From Clostridiales bacterium FE2011 (GTDB taxonomy: Bacteria > Bacillota > Clostridia > Christensenellales > Aristaeellaceae): a DNA stretch of 64,000 bases. The notes under the pieces are model-generated. The model had not been told where the DNA came from and ran no database searches. It saw only the letters and a list, made by a program, of their open reading frames with translations. This document shows, one piece after another, positions 26,478-34,415 of the stretch (its first letter is position 1; each line of letters starts with the position of its first letter). The stretch is from assembly GCA_017569305.1 (NCBI GenBank), contig CP069418.1, forward strand, positions 1,612,001-1,676,000, in the 5' to 3' direction. A program made the translations under genes and the position numbers.

Positions 26478-27305
26478 TTTTGGGCAGTTCTCAACTGCGC
26501 TGATGACCGGATCCATCCAGTCTTCATTGAACAGCTCGATCACGCCGGTATCGCATTCCTTGGCCACCGCCGGATCAATGGGCAGCTGAGCCAGCAGCGG
26601 GATACCTTCTTCCAGCGCCACCTTCGCGGTCTGGCTTTCGCCGAAGGGGAAGATCTTCTTTCCGCAGTCCGGGCAGCCGATCCAGCTCATGTTTTCCACC
26701 AGGCCCAACACCGGAATGTTCATCATCTTCGCCATCTTGGCGGCCTTTTCCACGATCATGCCAACCAGTTCCTGGGGGCTGGTCACGATAATGATACCGT
26801 CCACCGGCAGGCTCTGGAACACGGTCAGCGGCACGTCACCGGTTCCCGGAGGCATATCCACAAACATGTAGTCCACATCGCCCCAGAGGACGTCGGTCCA
26901 GAACTGTTTTACCGTTCCCGCGATCAGCGCGCCGCGCCAGATCACCGGATCCGTATCGTTTTCCAGCAGCAGGTTCACGCTCATCAGCTTTACGCCCGTG
27001 CGGCTTTCCACCGGCAGGATCCCGTCTTCCGTACCCATCGCCTTTTCGCGGATACCGAAAATCTTCGGGATGGACGGGCCCGTGATATCAGCATCCAGCA
27101 CCGCGGTGCTGTGGCCGTTGCGCTTTGTCAGCACAGCCAGCAGGCTGGTAACCAGGCTCTTGCCCACGCCGCCCTTGCCGCTTACCACGGCAATCACCTT
27201 TTTTACATTGCTGAACGCGTTCTGTGCTTCCAGCAGGCTTTCCGGCTTATTGCGGGATGCGCAATCCGCCCCGCAGCTGGAACAGTCGTGCGTGCATTCA
27301 GACAT
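26463..27305 (-). CDS. Mrp/NBP35-type P-loop ATPase (iron-sulfur carrier)
   Basis: 280 residues. The N terminus has a Cys cluster (CTHDCSSCGADC) of the kind that binds an Fe-S cluster in NBP35-like proteins. The deviant Walker A is VVSGKGGVGKSLV (about 40-52), followed by LDADITGPSIPKIFG and FVDMPPGTGD. The C-terminal CPDC pair is the family's bridging Fe-S site. It probably assembles or transfers Fe-S clusters in the cytoplasm. GAGGTG precedes the ATG. The final residues RIQN are read from the adjoining tandem array. Confidence 0.94.
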   Translation of the reverse strand: MSECTHDCSSCGADCASRNKPESLLEAQNAFSNVKKVIAVVSGKGGVGKSLVTSLLAVLTKRNGHSTAVLDADITGPSIPKIFGIREKAMGTEDGILPVESRTGVKLMSVNLLLENDTDPVIWRGALIAGTVKQFWTDVLWGDVDYMFVDMPPGTGDVPLTVFQSLPVDGIIIVTSPQELVGMIVEKAAKMAKMMNIPVLGLVENMSWIGCPDCGKKIFPFGESQTAKVALEEGIPLLAQLPIDPAVAKECDTGVIELFNEDWMDPVISAVENCPKRIQN

Positions 27306-27420
27306 GACATTTCACCTCAGTCTTCGTTCTTCATAAAGGGATTCAACCGATATATTATGCATGATAAACCATCAATTGTCCATGACCCATCCGGTAAAAA
27401 ACAGATCAGAACCATCCGGC

Positions 27421-28632
27421 TTATGATTCTTCCTCTTCCGTCTGTCCGCCTGTTTCTTCCTGGATCAGTTCGCCGTCCTGATAGAGGCTGTCCAGTTCTT
27501 CCAGGCTCATCACTTTCCCTGCTTCCACGATGGGAGCCGATCCGTCCACTTTCGTGGAAATCAACTGCAGCAGGATCCGGCCGTCCTTACCAAAGTGCGT
27601 TCGGGGATTACGGATCGTTTTCTGTTTTTCGCCCACCTTCATCATACGGATCAATCCGTCTTTTTCAGTATCTTTTCTGCTCACAGTATGTTCAAAATCC
27701 CATGCCCCGTTATAGCTGGGGATTGCATGGTACTCCAGCCGCATATTTTCCTCTATCCGGAAATGCATTGTTTGCACAACTTTTTGATCCTGCGGTTCAA
27801 GCGGATCAAAACAAACGGCCCTGAAGCGGTTTGTCGGTTTCCGGTCATCTATCATACGGAACAGGGGGGCATCGCTGTTCTCCGGCCAGCAGTAAACCGT
27901 ACTGGCTCCGTGAATCGCCCGCAGCCGCAAAGTCAGTTCCCCGAGGCTGACCTTTCCGTCGCCATCCGGGTCAATCTGATCAAAATCACTGGACCGCAGT
28001 GCACAGTCCATGGCTGAAGTAAAGTATCCCGTTCCCCTGTATATATCCTCTGTTGTACTCCAGAACCAGCTGTCCTCCAGTGCGCCGCTGGAAGTCAGCA
28101 CCCGGCATGATCCGTCATCAAACCAATTCACGCTGTTTCCGCCGCAGCCGATCACCGCGCCGGAATGGCAGGTGTCCAGGATCAGCGTCTTATCTCCAGG
28201 TATCTTATCCAGAACCTGCTTCAGCTTTTCCGGTTCAAGGAATTCCTCGCTCTCACCGTCCGAAAGCAGGAATTCCACCCGTTCCTCGCCCGACTCCTCC
28301 TTCAGCAAACCGTGGGTGCTCAGGTAAACCAGAGCCGTGTCCGCGTCGTTCGCGTCCCGAAAGGTGTCCGCCACCAGCCGTTCAAAACCCTCGACAGTCC
28401 CCGGTCCGTTTACATACCGTTGTATCCTGACTTCTCCCGGAAGGAAATCCTTCAGCAGCGCCCCCATCGTTTCCACGTTGTTGGCACTGGCAGGCTCCGT
28501 ATCCGGCATTGATACAAACCGGTCGCACCCGATCAGCAGGCATCTGGTCACGCCGTCTCCTCCCGCGCTCTTCATCACTCCCAGCGGAAGCAGAAGCACG
28601 CAGAGGAAAAAGCAGAGTAATTTCTTCTTCAT
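27421..28632 (-). CDS. Secreted caspase-like cysteine peptidase with EF-hand-like loop
   Basis: 403 residues from ATG 28632. Signal peptide about 1-22 (LLCFFLCVLLLPLGV). The caspase-type fold is indicated by CLLIGCDRF, a catalytic His in LVYLSTHG (H107) and a catalytic Cys in LILDTCHSG (C155), followed by VLTSSGALEDSWF, a typical substrate-pocket strand. At 221-232 a perfect EF-hand loop pattern (DPDGDGKVSLGE) lies inside the caspase domain, suggesting calcium dependence. The C terminus (about 270-400) has no recognised domain. Substrate and target are unknown. The ribosome binding site GGAAGGA is very close to the ATG; a GTG 9 bp upstream is the alternative start. Confidence 0.85.
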   Translation of the reverse strand: MKKKLLCFFLCVLLLPLGVMKSAGGDGVTRCLLIGCDRFVSMPDTEPASANNVETMGALLKDFLPGEVRIQRYVNGPGTVEGFERLVADTFRDANDADTALVYLSTHGLLKEESGEERVEFLLSDGESEEFLEPEKLKQVLDKIPGDKTLILDTCHSGAVIGCGGNSVNWFDDGSCRVLTSSGALEDSWFWSTTEDIYRGTGYFTSAMDCALRSSDFDQIDPDGDGKVSLGELTLRLRAIHGASTVYCWPENSDAPLFRMIDDRKPTNRFRAVCFDPLEPQDQKVVQTMHFRIEENMRLEYHAIPSYNGAWDFEHTVSRKDTEKDGLIRMMKVGEKQKTIRNPRTHFGKDGRILLQLISTKVDGSAPIVEAGKVMSLEELDSLYQDGELIQEETGGQTEEEES

Positions 28633-28742
28633 TCCTTCCACTCATGTACCGGATTGCCCGCCTGGACAATCCGGTACGTCAACAGTATTCTGAGATTAAA
28701 TCATTCATGATTAATGATTGGTTCAGATCCCTGTTCAGCTTC

Positions 28743-30698
28743 TCAGTATCCGAACAGAACCTGCAGCGTGTTTTTCCCGCACTTGCCGTCCTGTGTCAGC
28801 CCGTTCGCGCCCTGGAACGCCTTCACTGCGGCAACCGTCGCGTCATCATACACGCCTGTCATTTCGTTCAGGTAGCCAAGATCAATCAGGCAGCCCTGCA
28901 CTTCCTGCACCAGCAGTCCCGTGTCTCCGTACTGCACTGTTCCGTAATTCGGATTTGCAGCCGTCGCGGGGAGTGCGTCAGAAGAATACAGCACGCTCAG
29001 GGTCTTGCTGCCTGCCACGCCGTCCACCGGCGTGATATTGTTCTGGATCTGGAACGCCCGCACCGCGTCCGCGGTCGTCTGGCCGTATTTGCCGTCGATC
29101 GCTCCGTCATAATAGTCCAGCTCATACAGCGTATACTGCAGGTTCTTCACCGCGGAACTTTCTTCACCCTGCCGCATGGAGCCGTAGGTAATATTGGACT
29201 TGCTCCCGTACAGCACTCGCTGCGTGGCGGGACCGGCCTTGCCGTCCGCTTTCAGGTTGTTCCGCTGCTGGAAGGCGATCACAGCCGACTTGGTACCGTC
29301 GCCGTAATTGCCGTCCACACTGCCATCATAATATCCCAGGTCCTTCAGTCGCTTCTGGAGCGTTTTAACCTGATCTCCGGAGCTGCCGTCCTCCAGCGTG
29401 ATATAGCCCGTGGAAGAAATACCGGAAGTGTCCCGTCCGGAAGTATTGCTGCCCACGCTGTCCAGGTTGATCTGGGTTCCGGAAGAGGCTTTTGCCGTAC
29501 CACTGTACAGTTTGTTCAGCGTTGCGGTACCGGCCTTACCGTCCGCGGTCAGGTTGTTGTTTTTCTGGAATGCCTTTACGGCAGCTTCTGTCGCCACGCC
29601 AAATTTACCGTCCGCGCTGCCGCTGAGATAATTCAGATCTTTCAGCTTCTGCTGCAGCTGTTTCACTTCGCTGCCCTCACTACCCATCTCCAGCGTTTCC
29701 CGTTTGCTGGAAATCGGCGTTGAAGTTCGCGGAGCGTCGGAAGAATACAGTTTTTTCAGCGTATCCGGACCAGCTTTGCCGTCCACCCACAGCTTGGCCT
29801 TCTTCTGGAAGGCACTTACTGCTGCTTCTGTCGTTTCGTCATAATTACCCGTCACGGAGCCGCTCAGCCAGCCCAGCTCGATCAGCCGGCGCTGCATCGT
29901 CTCCACCTTTTTGCCCTTGGATCCCCGCTCCAGGTAGATATCCTTCGTCAGATCCGGGGTTGCCGTAGGTTTGGGCGTATTGGTCACTTTGGTTGTGGGC
30001 TTGGCCGTTGTCTTCCCGGTACCGGTGCCGGAACTGGCTTCCTTCGCGCTTACCGCGCTTGTTCCGTTCATCTTGGCCAGGGTCTTCTCGCCGACCTTGC
30101 CGTCCGCGGTCAGGCCGTTTGCCTTCTGGAACGCCTTCACGGCCTCTTCTGTTGCCGGACCGAAATCGCCGTCTGCAGATCCCTTATAATAGCCCAGTTC
30201 CTTCAGCCGTTTCTGCACCGCGCGCACCGCGTCGCTGCCGGTAAAGCCGCGCTGCAGGCTCTTCGGTGTAGGCGTAGGGGTCACCGGCGCCGGCGTGGGT
30301 GTCGGCGTAACCGGGATAGCGGTGAATGTTCCGTCCGTCGTGAGGATGCTTCCCTGCGTTGTGGAAGGATTCAGCACAACCACGTCAGGAATCGGCGTTA
30401 CGCTTGCTGTCGGTTCCACTCCCCAGTTGCCCCATCCGTTATCAGTACCAGGTGTCTGCGTCGGCTGGGCAGTTCCCTGCCCGTTATTGATTCCAATGGT
30501 ATTCTGCACGTCCACGGGGATCGTATCCGGCGTCACCTGGATCGTCGGCGACGGTTCGATTGTCTTGAAAAAAGGTGTGGAAGTCGTCCCCGACTGTCCG
30601 CCGTTATTTACTTCGTCCGGCGGCTGATAGCAGCCCGTCAGCAGCAGGCATAGCGCCAGCACAGCCGCCAGTCCGATAATCTTCAGATTTCTTTTCAT
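28743..30698 (-). CDS. Lipoprotein with six peptidoglycan-binding repeats
   Basis: 651 residues; ATG 30698 has GAGGGAAG, better than an upstream in-frame start. Lipobox LLLTGC near residue 25 marks a membrane-anchored lipoprotein. A Thr/Pro-rich stalk (about 30-150) leads to six PG_binding_1 repeats, each about 70 residues with DGxxGxxTxxAVxAFQ and DGxxGxxT patterns. There is no catalytic domain. It likely tethers the membrane to the wall or scaffolds surface proteins. It lies 41 bp downstream of the barnase-like lipoprotein gene, probably cotranscribed. Confidence 0.9.
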   Translation of the reverse strand: MKRNLKIIGLAAVLALCLLLTGCYQPPDEVNNGGQSGTTSTPFFKTIEPSPTIQVTPDTIPVDVQNTIGINNGQGTAQPTQTPGTDNGWGNWGVEPTASVTPIPDVVVLNPSTTQGSILTTDGTFTAIPVTPTPTPAPVTPTPTPKSLQRGFTGSDAVRAVQKRLKELGYYKGSADGDFGPATEEAVKAFQKANGLTADGKVGEKTLAKMNGTSAVSAKEASSGTGTGKTTAKPTTKVTNTPKPTATPDLTKDIYLERGSKGKKVETMQRRLIELGWLSGSVTGNYDETTEAAVSAFQKKAKLWVDGKAGPDTLKKLYSSDAPRTSTPISSKRETLEMGSEGSEVKQLQQKLKDLNYLSGSADGKFGVATEAAVKAFQKNNNLTADGKAGTATLNKLYSGTAKASSGTQINLDSVGSNTSGRDTSGISSTGYITLEDGSSGDQVKTLQKRLKDLGYYDGSVDGNYGDGTKSAVIAFQQRNNLKADGKAGPATQRVLYGSKSNITYGSMRQGEESSAVKNLQYTLYELDYYDGAIDGKYGQTTADAVRAFQIQNNITPVDGVAGSKTLSVLYSSDALPATAANPNYGTVQYGDTGLLVQEVQGCLIDLGYLNEMTGVYDDATVAAVKAFQGANGLTQDGKCGKNTLQVLFGY

Positions 30699-30739
30699 CT
30701 TCCCTCTCGCCTCCTTATAGCTGATAGGGATTCGGTATA

Positions 30740-31261
30740 TCATTCCTTTGTGGGAAATAATTCAATAAAAGTGTTATAGTGGTCTTCCGTGTACCATACG
30801 TGTCCGTCTGTCGAATAGATGATCCGGTACGCGTTTCGCTTTCCGCCCTTGTAAAAGCAGTCCGCTTCATAATACTTCCGGCCTTTCACAACCGGCAGTT
30901 TCTGTTCATAGTTTCCGAAATAGTCTCCGCCGATGCTCTTACCCGGCGCTATGTCGCTTACATAGTTATACATGCTGTCCCAGCCGAGAGCCTGGGCCTG
31001 TTTTTTCGTGATAAAGTTGTCCGGCAGCTCTCCGTGCTCAAAGATGTAGTCCGCAATCCGTTGTGCCTCATCCATCGGGCCGGGAGTCGCGGTGGGTTCC
31101 GGCACGGCCGTGGGTGTTTCCACGGCAGCCGTCACCTGCGGCGCCGCAGTATTCTTTTTCTTCTTCGCCGTTTCCAGCGCATTCGCCGTGCAGCTGCTCA
31201 GCAGCAGCATTGCTGTTAATAACAGAACGAATAGCCGGACAATTCTGTTTCGTCTGCTCAT
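30740..31261 (-). CDS. Barnase-like guanyl-specific ribonuclease, membrane-anchored lipoprotein
   Basis: 173 residues. Signal with lipobox LSSC (Cys24), a Thr/Pro linker (40-62), then a complete barnase-type domain from about 65: ADYIFEHGELPDNFITKKQA, APGKSIGGDYFGNYEQKLP, YYEADCFYKG, AYRIIYSTDG and EDHYNTFIEL. By alignment to barnase from memory, the catalytic triad is retained as E132 (Glu73), R146 (Arg87) and H161 (His102). The family cleaves RNA after guanosine. Barnase is secreted free and countered by cytoplasmic barstar; here a lipid anchor would hold it at the outer membrane face, and no barstar-like gene adjoins. GGAGAGG precedes the ATG. Confidence 0.93.
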   Translation of the reverse strand: MSRRNRIVRLFVLLLTAMLLLSSCTANALETAKKKKNTAAPQVTAAVETPTAVPEPTATPGPMDEAQRIADYIFEHGELPDNFITKKQAQALGWDSMYNYVSDIAPGKSIGGDYFGNYEQKLPVVKGRKYYEADCFYKGGKRNAYRIIYSTDGHVWYTEDHYNTFIELFPTKE

Positions 31262-31291
31262 AACTGAACCTCTCCGATCCGCTTCATAAAT

Positions 31292-31774
31292 TTATTTATG
31301 ATAGCGTTCGTTTGCGTTGATCTTCTCCGCACGATAGAGTTGCTCCAGAAGCATGACTCTGGCGAGCCGGTGCGGAAAAGTCATCGGACTCATGGACATT
31401 TCCTCGTCTGCCCGGGCCAGCACATTTTTGCCCAGTCCCAGGCTGCCGCCGATCACAAACACCAGGCTGCTCACACCGCCGGTTTTCAGTTCCGCCAGGT
31501 GTTTCGCCAGTTCCTCAGATGAACGCAGTTTTCCCCCGATTGTCAGCGCAATCACCCGGTCTCCCGGCCGGATTTTTGCCAGAAGGGCTTCCCCTTCCTT
31601 TGTCTTCAGCTGCTCCTCCAGCGCCGCGGAAGAACCGGAGGCGGGTTCCGGCAGATCCGGAACCTCGCATTCCTCGTACTTCCCGTACCGGCTCAGACGC
31701 TTCAGGTATTCATCCGCCATCAGCCGGTACGGCTTGTCCTTCATCTTCCCGACGCAGAGAATCTGCGTGCTCAC
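31292..31774 (-). CDS. rlmH: 23S rRNA (pseudouridine1915-N3)-methyltransferase RlmH
   Basis: 160 residues, near the family length of 155-160. The SPOUT fold is indicated by RVIALTIGGKLRSSEELAKH, LVFVIGGSLGLG and the C-terminal RVMLLEQLYRAEKINANERYHK, which is the RlmH signature. It methylates pseudouridine 1915 in helix 69 of 70S ribosomes. It starts with GTG, overlapping the upstream regulator's TGA by 4 bp (GTGA), with GGTGGAG upstream. Confidence 0.95.
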   Translation of the reverse strand: MSTQILCVGKMKDKPYRLMADEYLKRLSRYGKYEECEVPDLPEPASGSSAALEEQLKTKEGEALLAKIRPGDRVIALTIGGKLRSSEELAKHLAELKTGGVSSLVFVIGGSLGLGKNVLARADEEMSMSPMTFPHRLARVMLLEQLYRAEKINANERYHK

Positions 31775-32865
31775 AGCCGCTCCACCCGGGGCAGGCTGTC
31801 TCGTTCAACCAGGGTCCAGGCCATGTTCACACTGCGTTCCCGCTCACCGTCGATCATCCGCAGCAGCTTTTCCGCCGCCAGGGAACCGAAGGCTTCCTTC
31901 GGATGGCCGAGCGTGGTCAGCTTCGGTGTGGCCATTTCAGCATAGGCCGTGTTGTCAAATCCGATGAAGCCCATCTCATCCGGCAGCTTCATGCCTTCCT
32001 GGGTCAGGCGGTTCATCAGGCTGACGGCAAACACGTCGTTGTAGCAGGTCATGCAGTCCATTTCGTGGTTCTTCAGCCGCTCAATGAACCTGGTGCCTTC
32101 CGGATTGATCTGCCAGGACATGCGTTCGTTGGTGCCGAACAGCAGCAGGTGCTCATCGGGAATGATGACGCCTTCGCTCTGCATTTCATCCAGGAAGCCT
32201 CTCAGCCGTTCCTTGCCCTGGATATCGTCCACCTTGAACATTCCGCCCGGCTTCCGGTATCCGCGGCTCAGCACTTCACGCGCCGCGGTACGTCCTCCGC
32301 CGTAGTCGTCCATCACCACGTGGGGCACATTCGTCATGCCGGGATAATAAGCGTTCATGAACAGAACCGGGATGTTCCGTTCCGCCAGGCGGCGGTACAG
32401 ATCCTCGTTCTCCGTCTCCCGGGCAGTCTGCACGCCTTCCACGATCAGGCCGTCCACCTGGCCGTCCAGCATGCGCTCCAGGATGCTCCGTTCCGTCTTG
32501 CTGTCGTTGTAGGTGGCGCTCAGGTTCATCACCACGCCGTTCTCGCTCAGCACGGATTCAATACCCGACACGATGGACGGGAAAATATAGTCAGTAATAT
32601 AGGACGTGATTACGCCTACATGAACAGTACCCTGCATCCTCCTGCGGGGTCCGTGGCGCACGTAAGTACCGCTGCCACGGCGCCGGTCCACCAGACCGTC
32701 CTCCTCCAGCAGTGCAATTGCCTGACGAATGGTCTGGCGAGACACATTAAAACGGAAACGCAGCTCCTCCTCTGTCATCAGAGTCTGTCCGTCACGAAAA
32801 ACGCCTTCCGCGATCTCTCTGCGCAGAACGTCCGCAACCTGCAGATATTTGGGCTGATCCGCCAC
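31771..32865 (-). CDS. AraR-like transcriptional regulator (GntR HTH + LacI-type sensor)
   Basis: About 364 residues. N-terminal GntR winged helix (about 5-70: LRFRFNVSRQTIRQAIALLE and RRRGSGTYV), then a LacI/GalR-type sugar-binding domain (about 80-360: HVGVITSYITDYIFPSIVSG, DGLIVEG, MGFIGFDNTAYAEM). This fusion is the hallmark of AraR, the arabinose repressor of Bacillus, whose length is similar. It may control the GH51 gene 10 kb away, but that is inference. I favour GTG at 32865, ten bases after AAAGGA; a GTG at 32874 is also open. It is coupled to rlmH by a 4-bp overlap, an odd pairing of a sugar regulator with an rRNA methylase. Confidence 0.88.
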   Translation of the reverse strand: MADQPKYLQVADVLRREIAEGVFRDGQTLMTEEELRFRFNVSRQTIRQAIALLEEDGLVDRRRGSGTYVRHGPRRRMQGTVHVGVITSYITDYIFPSIVSGIESVLSENGVVMNLSATYNDSKTERSILERMLDGQVDGLIVEGVQTARETENEDLYRRLAERNIPVLFMNAYYPGMTNVPHVVMDDYGGGRTAAREVLSRGYRKPGGMFKVDDIQGKERLRGFLDEMQSEGVIIPDEHLLLFGTNERMSWQINPEGTRFIERLKNHEMDCMTCYNDVFAVSLMNRLTQEGMKLPDEMGFIGFDNTAYAEMATPKLTTLGHPKEAFGSLAAEKLLRMIDGERERSVNMAWTLVERDSLPRVERL

Positions 32866-32899
32866 TATGAACACATCCTTTCCCCATTATGTTGTTCCT

Positions 32900-32928
32900 A
32901 TAATACCAGACAAATCTGTAAAATTCAA
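32900..32928 (-). promoter_or_regulatory. Promoter of the araR-like/rlmH/RNase unit
   Basis: Minus strand TTGAAT (32923-32928), 17-bp spacer, TATTAT (32900-32905), roughly 35 bp above the start codon. Confidence 0.7.
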
Positions 32929-33008
32929 TACATCTTCGTAAAAAGGTACGGACATTTTTGGACTCATCCCCTGAAAGCATGTAACTATCTCCCACACAAA
33001 CACAAAAA

Positions 33009-33036
33009 ACCCGTTCCGGATCACTCCGGAACGGGT
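33009..33036 (-). terminator. Rho-independent terminator after the SpoU methyltransferase gene
   Basis: Perfect 12-bp stem (ACCCGTTCCGGA and complement), 4-nt loop, followed on the minus strand by TTTTTT. A second hairpin (33041-33058, TCACCCGC arms, 2-nt loop) sits beside it. Confidence 0.88.
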
Positions 33037-33061
33037 CCTTTCACCCGCTTGCGGGTGACAT

Positions 33062-33110
33062 TTTTAAGTCTTAAGTTTTAAGTCTTAAGTTTTAAGTTTT
33101 AAGTATTCAC
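33062..33110. repeat. AAGTTTT/AAGTCTT 7-bp tandem array (9)
   Basis: Six or seven units AAGTCTT, AAGTTTT, AAGTCTT, AAGTTTT, AAGTTTT, AAGTATT between the terminator and the methyltransferase stop. A sequence variant of the AATT arrays with the same 7-bp period. Confidence 0.75.
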
Positions 33111-33113
33111 TAA

Positions 33114-33154
33114 TTTATGAATTCATTATGCATCATGCATAATGAATTCATAAA
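33114..33154. repeat. Perfect 41-bp palindrome across the methyltransferase stop codon
   Basis: Arms 33114-33133 and 33135-33154 are exact reverse complements (20 nt each) around a single C. The stop codon at 33126 and the last residues (EFIMHDA) of the methyltransferase are inside it. Confidence 0.9.
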
Positions 33155-33854
33155 TCCCAATCCCCGCCGCAATTCCCAGGTTCAGCGAGTCCACTTTCTC
33201 GTTGCTTTCAATCCGTACCGCCTGGCCATACGCCGCAAATTCTTTCGGCAGGCCTTTTCCTTCGTTTCCGAAGATCAGGGTCCATTTCTCCGGCCGGGTT
33301 TTCACCGCTTCCTGCAGCGGCACAGACGCGTCCAGCATAAATGGGAACAGTGCCCTGTCCGGGAATGCTTCCCGGTACTCCTCAAACCGGTCGTACACCT
33401 TCACCCGGAGCTGGAACAGACTGCCCATGCTCGCCCGGACTGTTTTCGGATCAAACAGATCCACACAGGGGCGGATCAGCGCCACGTCTTCAATCCCAAG
33501 TCCCAGTGCCGTCCGCAGGATCGTCCCCACGTTTCCGCTGTCTCCCGGGTTATGCAGCACCACATGGGGCTTTTCCGGATCCGGTGCGTCCTCAAACTTT
33601 TCAAACACGGCTGCCGCGTAGCAGTTTTCCTTCCCGCTGATCCGGGCCAGTACGCGGTCGGCTTCCTCCACCCGTACTCCGGCTTTATCCGCCAGTGCAC
33701 GCAGCCTGTCCGTTCCTTCCCGTCCCGCGGCGGAAGAATGGATCAGTACCCGCCGTGTTTTCTCCGGCCGGTGCATCAGGCATTCCATGCTGGGAAAGAT
33801 TCCCGGTGCGTAGCTGTAATCCAGTGCGCTCTTATACGCAGATAATGATGGCAT
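33126..33854 (-). CDS. TrmH/SpoU-family RNA 2'-O-methyltransferase
   Basis: 242 residues. The three SpoU motifs are clear: NPGDSGNVGTILRTA (motif 1, catalytic Arg), LIFGNEGKGLP (motif 2) and VDSLNLGIAAGI (motif 3). An N-terminal substrate-binding part precedes them. It methylates ribose in rRNA or tRNA; the target is not deducible. The ATG overlaps the stop of the LoaP-like gene (TAATG), with GGAGAGGAG inside that gene, so the pair is coupled. The C terminus is read from a palindrome. Confidence 0.92.
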   Translation of the reverse strand: MPSLSAYKSALDYSYAPGIFPSMECLMHRPEKTRRVLIHSSAAGREGTDRLRALADKAGVRVEEADRVLARISGKENCYAAAVFEKFEDAPDPEKPHVVLHNPGDSGNVGTILRTALGLGIEDVALIRPCVDLFDPKTVRASMGSLFQLRVKVYDRFEEYREAFPDRALFPFMLDASVPLQEAVKTRPEKWTLIFGNEGKGLPKEFAAYGQAVRIESNEKVDSLNLGIAAGIGIYEFIMHDA

Positions 33855-34402
33855 TATGTCTGCTCCTCTCCGGTCTTATGCAGATGTTTTACGTCTTCCA
33901 CCGAGATCCAGGTGCTGCAGCTGTTCTGATCAAACATAAACTCCACCTTTGCCCGCTCTTTCCGGTAATCAATCTCGGTCACCTGACCCTGGCAGCCGCT
34001 GAACAGCGGGTCTTCCAGGGTCACCTCATCCCCGAGGCGGCAAATTTTCATCGAGCTGACCACCCCGTCTTTTTCCAGCAGCCGCATCGCAAAGTCAAGG
34101 TCCGGGCCTTGCAGCTCGTATCCGTCATCCTGTTTGCCGACCCGGCGCACGATACCGTTGATCCCGGAAAATTTCTTATAGTCTGTCAGACGCTCCTCGC
34201 TGTAGATAAACACATATCCCGGCAGCAGGTCAAAACAGCGTTCAATGTTTTCACCCTGCTTCCGCTGTTTCCGGATAATCTGGGGAGAGAATGCCCGGCT
34301 TGCTCCCTGTACTTCCATCAGCTGCGCAATCACCTTGCATCGCTGCGTCACGCAGAACAGACAGTACGCAAACAACAGACCCGCTCCCCTCGTCGTATTC
34401 AT
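33854..34402 (-). CDS. NusG-paralogue antiterminator (RfaH/LoaP-like)
   Basis: About 182 residues. NGN-type N-terminal domain (to about 110: LLPGYVFIYSEE and ING(I)VRRVG are the typical blocks) and a C-terminal KOW domain (GDEVTLEDPLFSGCQGQVTEID). Specialised NusG paralogues such as LoaP and RfaH promote read-through of long polysaccharide operons; this one lies directly after the glycan cluster on the same strand, 13 bp after a glycosyltransferase. ATG 34402 has no ribosome binding site, whereas GAGGGGAG just inside would suit a TTG or CTG start near 34375, so the start is unsure. The housekeeping nusG is expected elsewhere. Confidence 0.85.
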   Translation of the reverse strand: MNTTRGAGLLFAYCLFCVTQRCKVIAQLMEVQGASRAFSPQIIRKQRKQGENIERCFDLLPGYVFIYSEERLTDYKKFSGINGIVRRVGKQDDGYELQGPDLDFAMRLLEKDGVVSSMKICRLGDEVTLEDPLFSGCQGQVTEIDYRKERAKVEFMFDQNSCSTWISVEDVKHLHKTGEEQT

Positions 34403-34415
34403 TCAGAATGATGTA

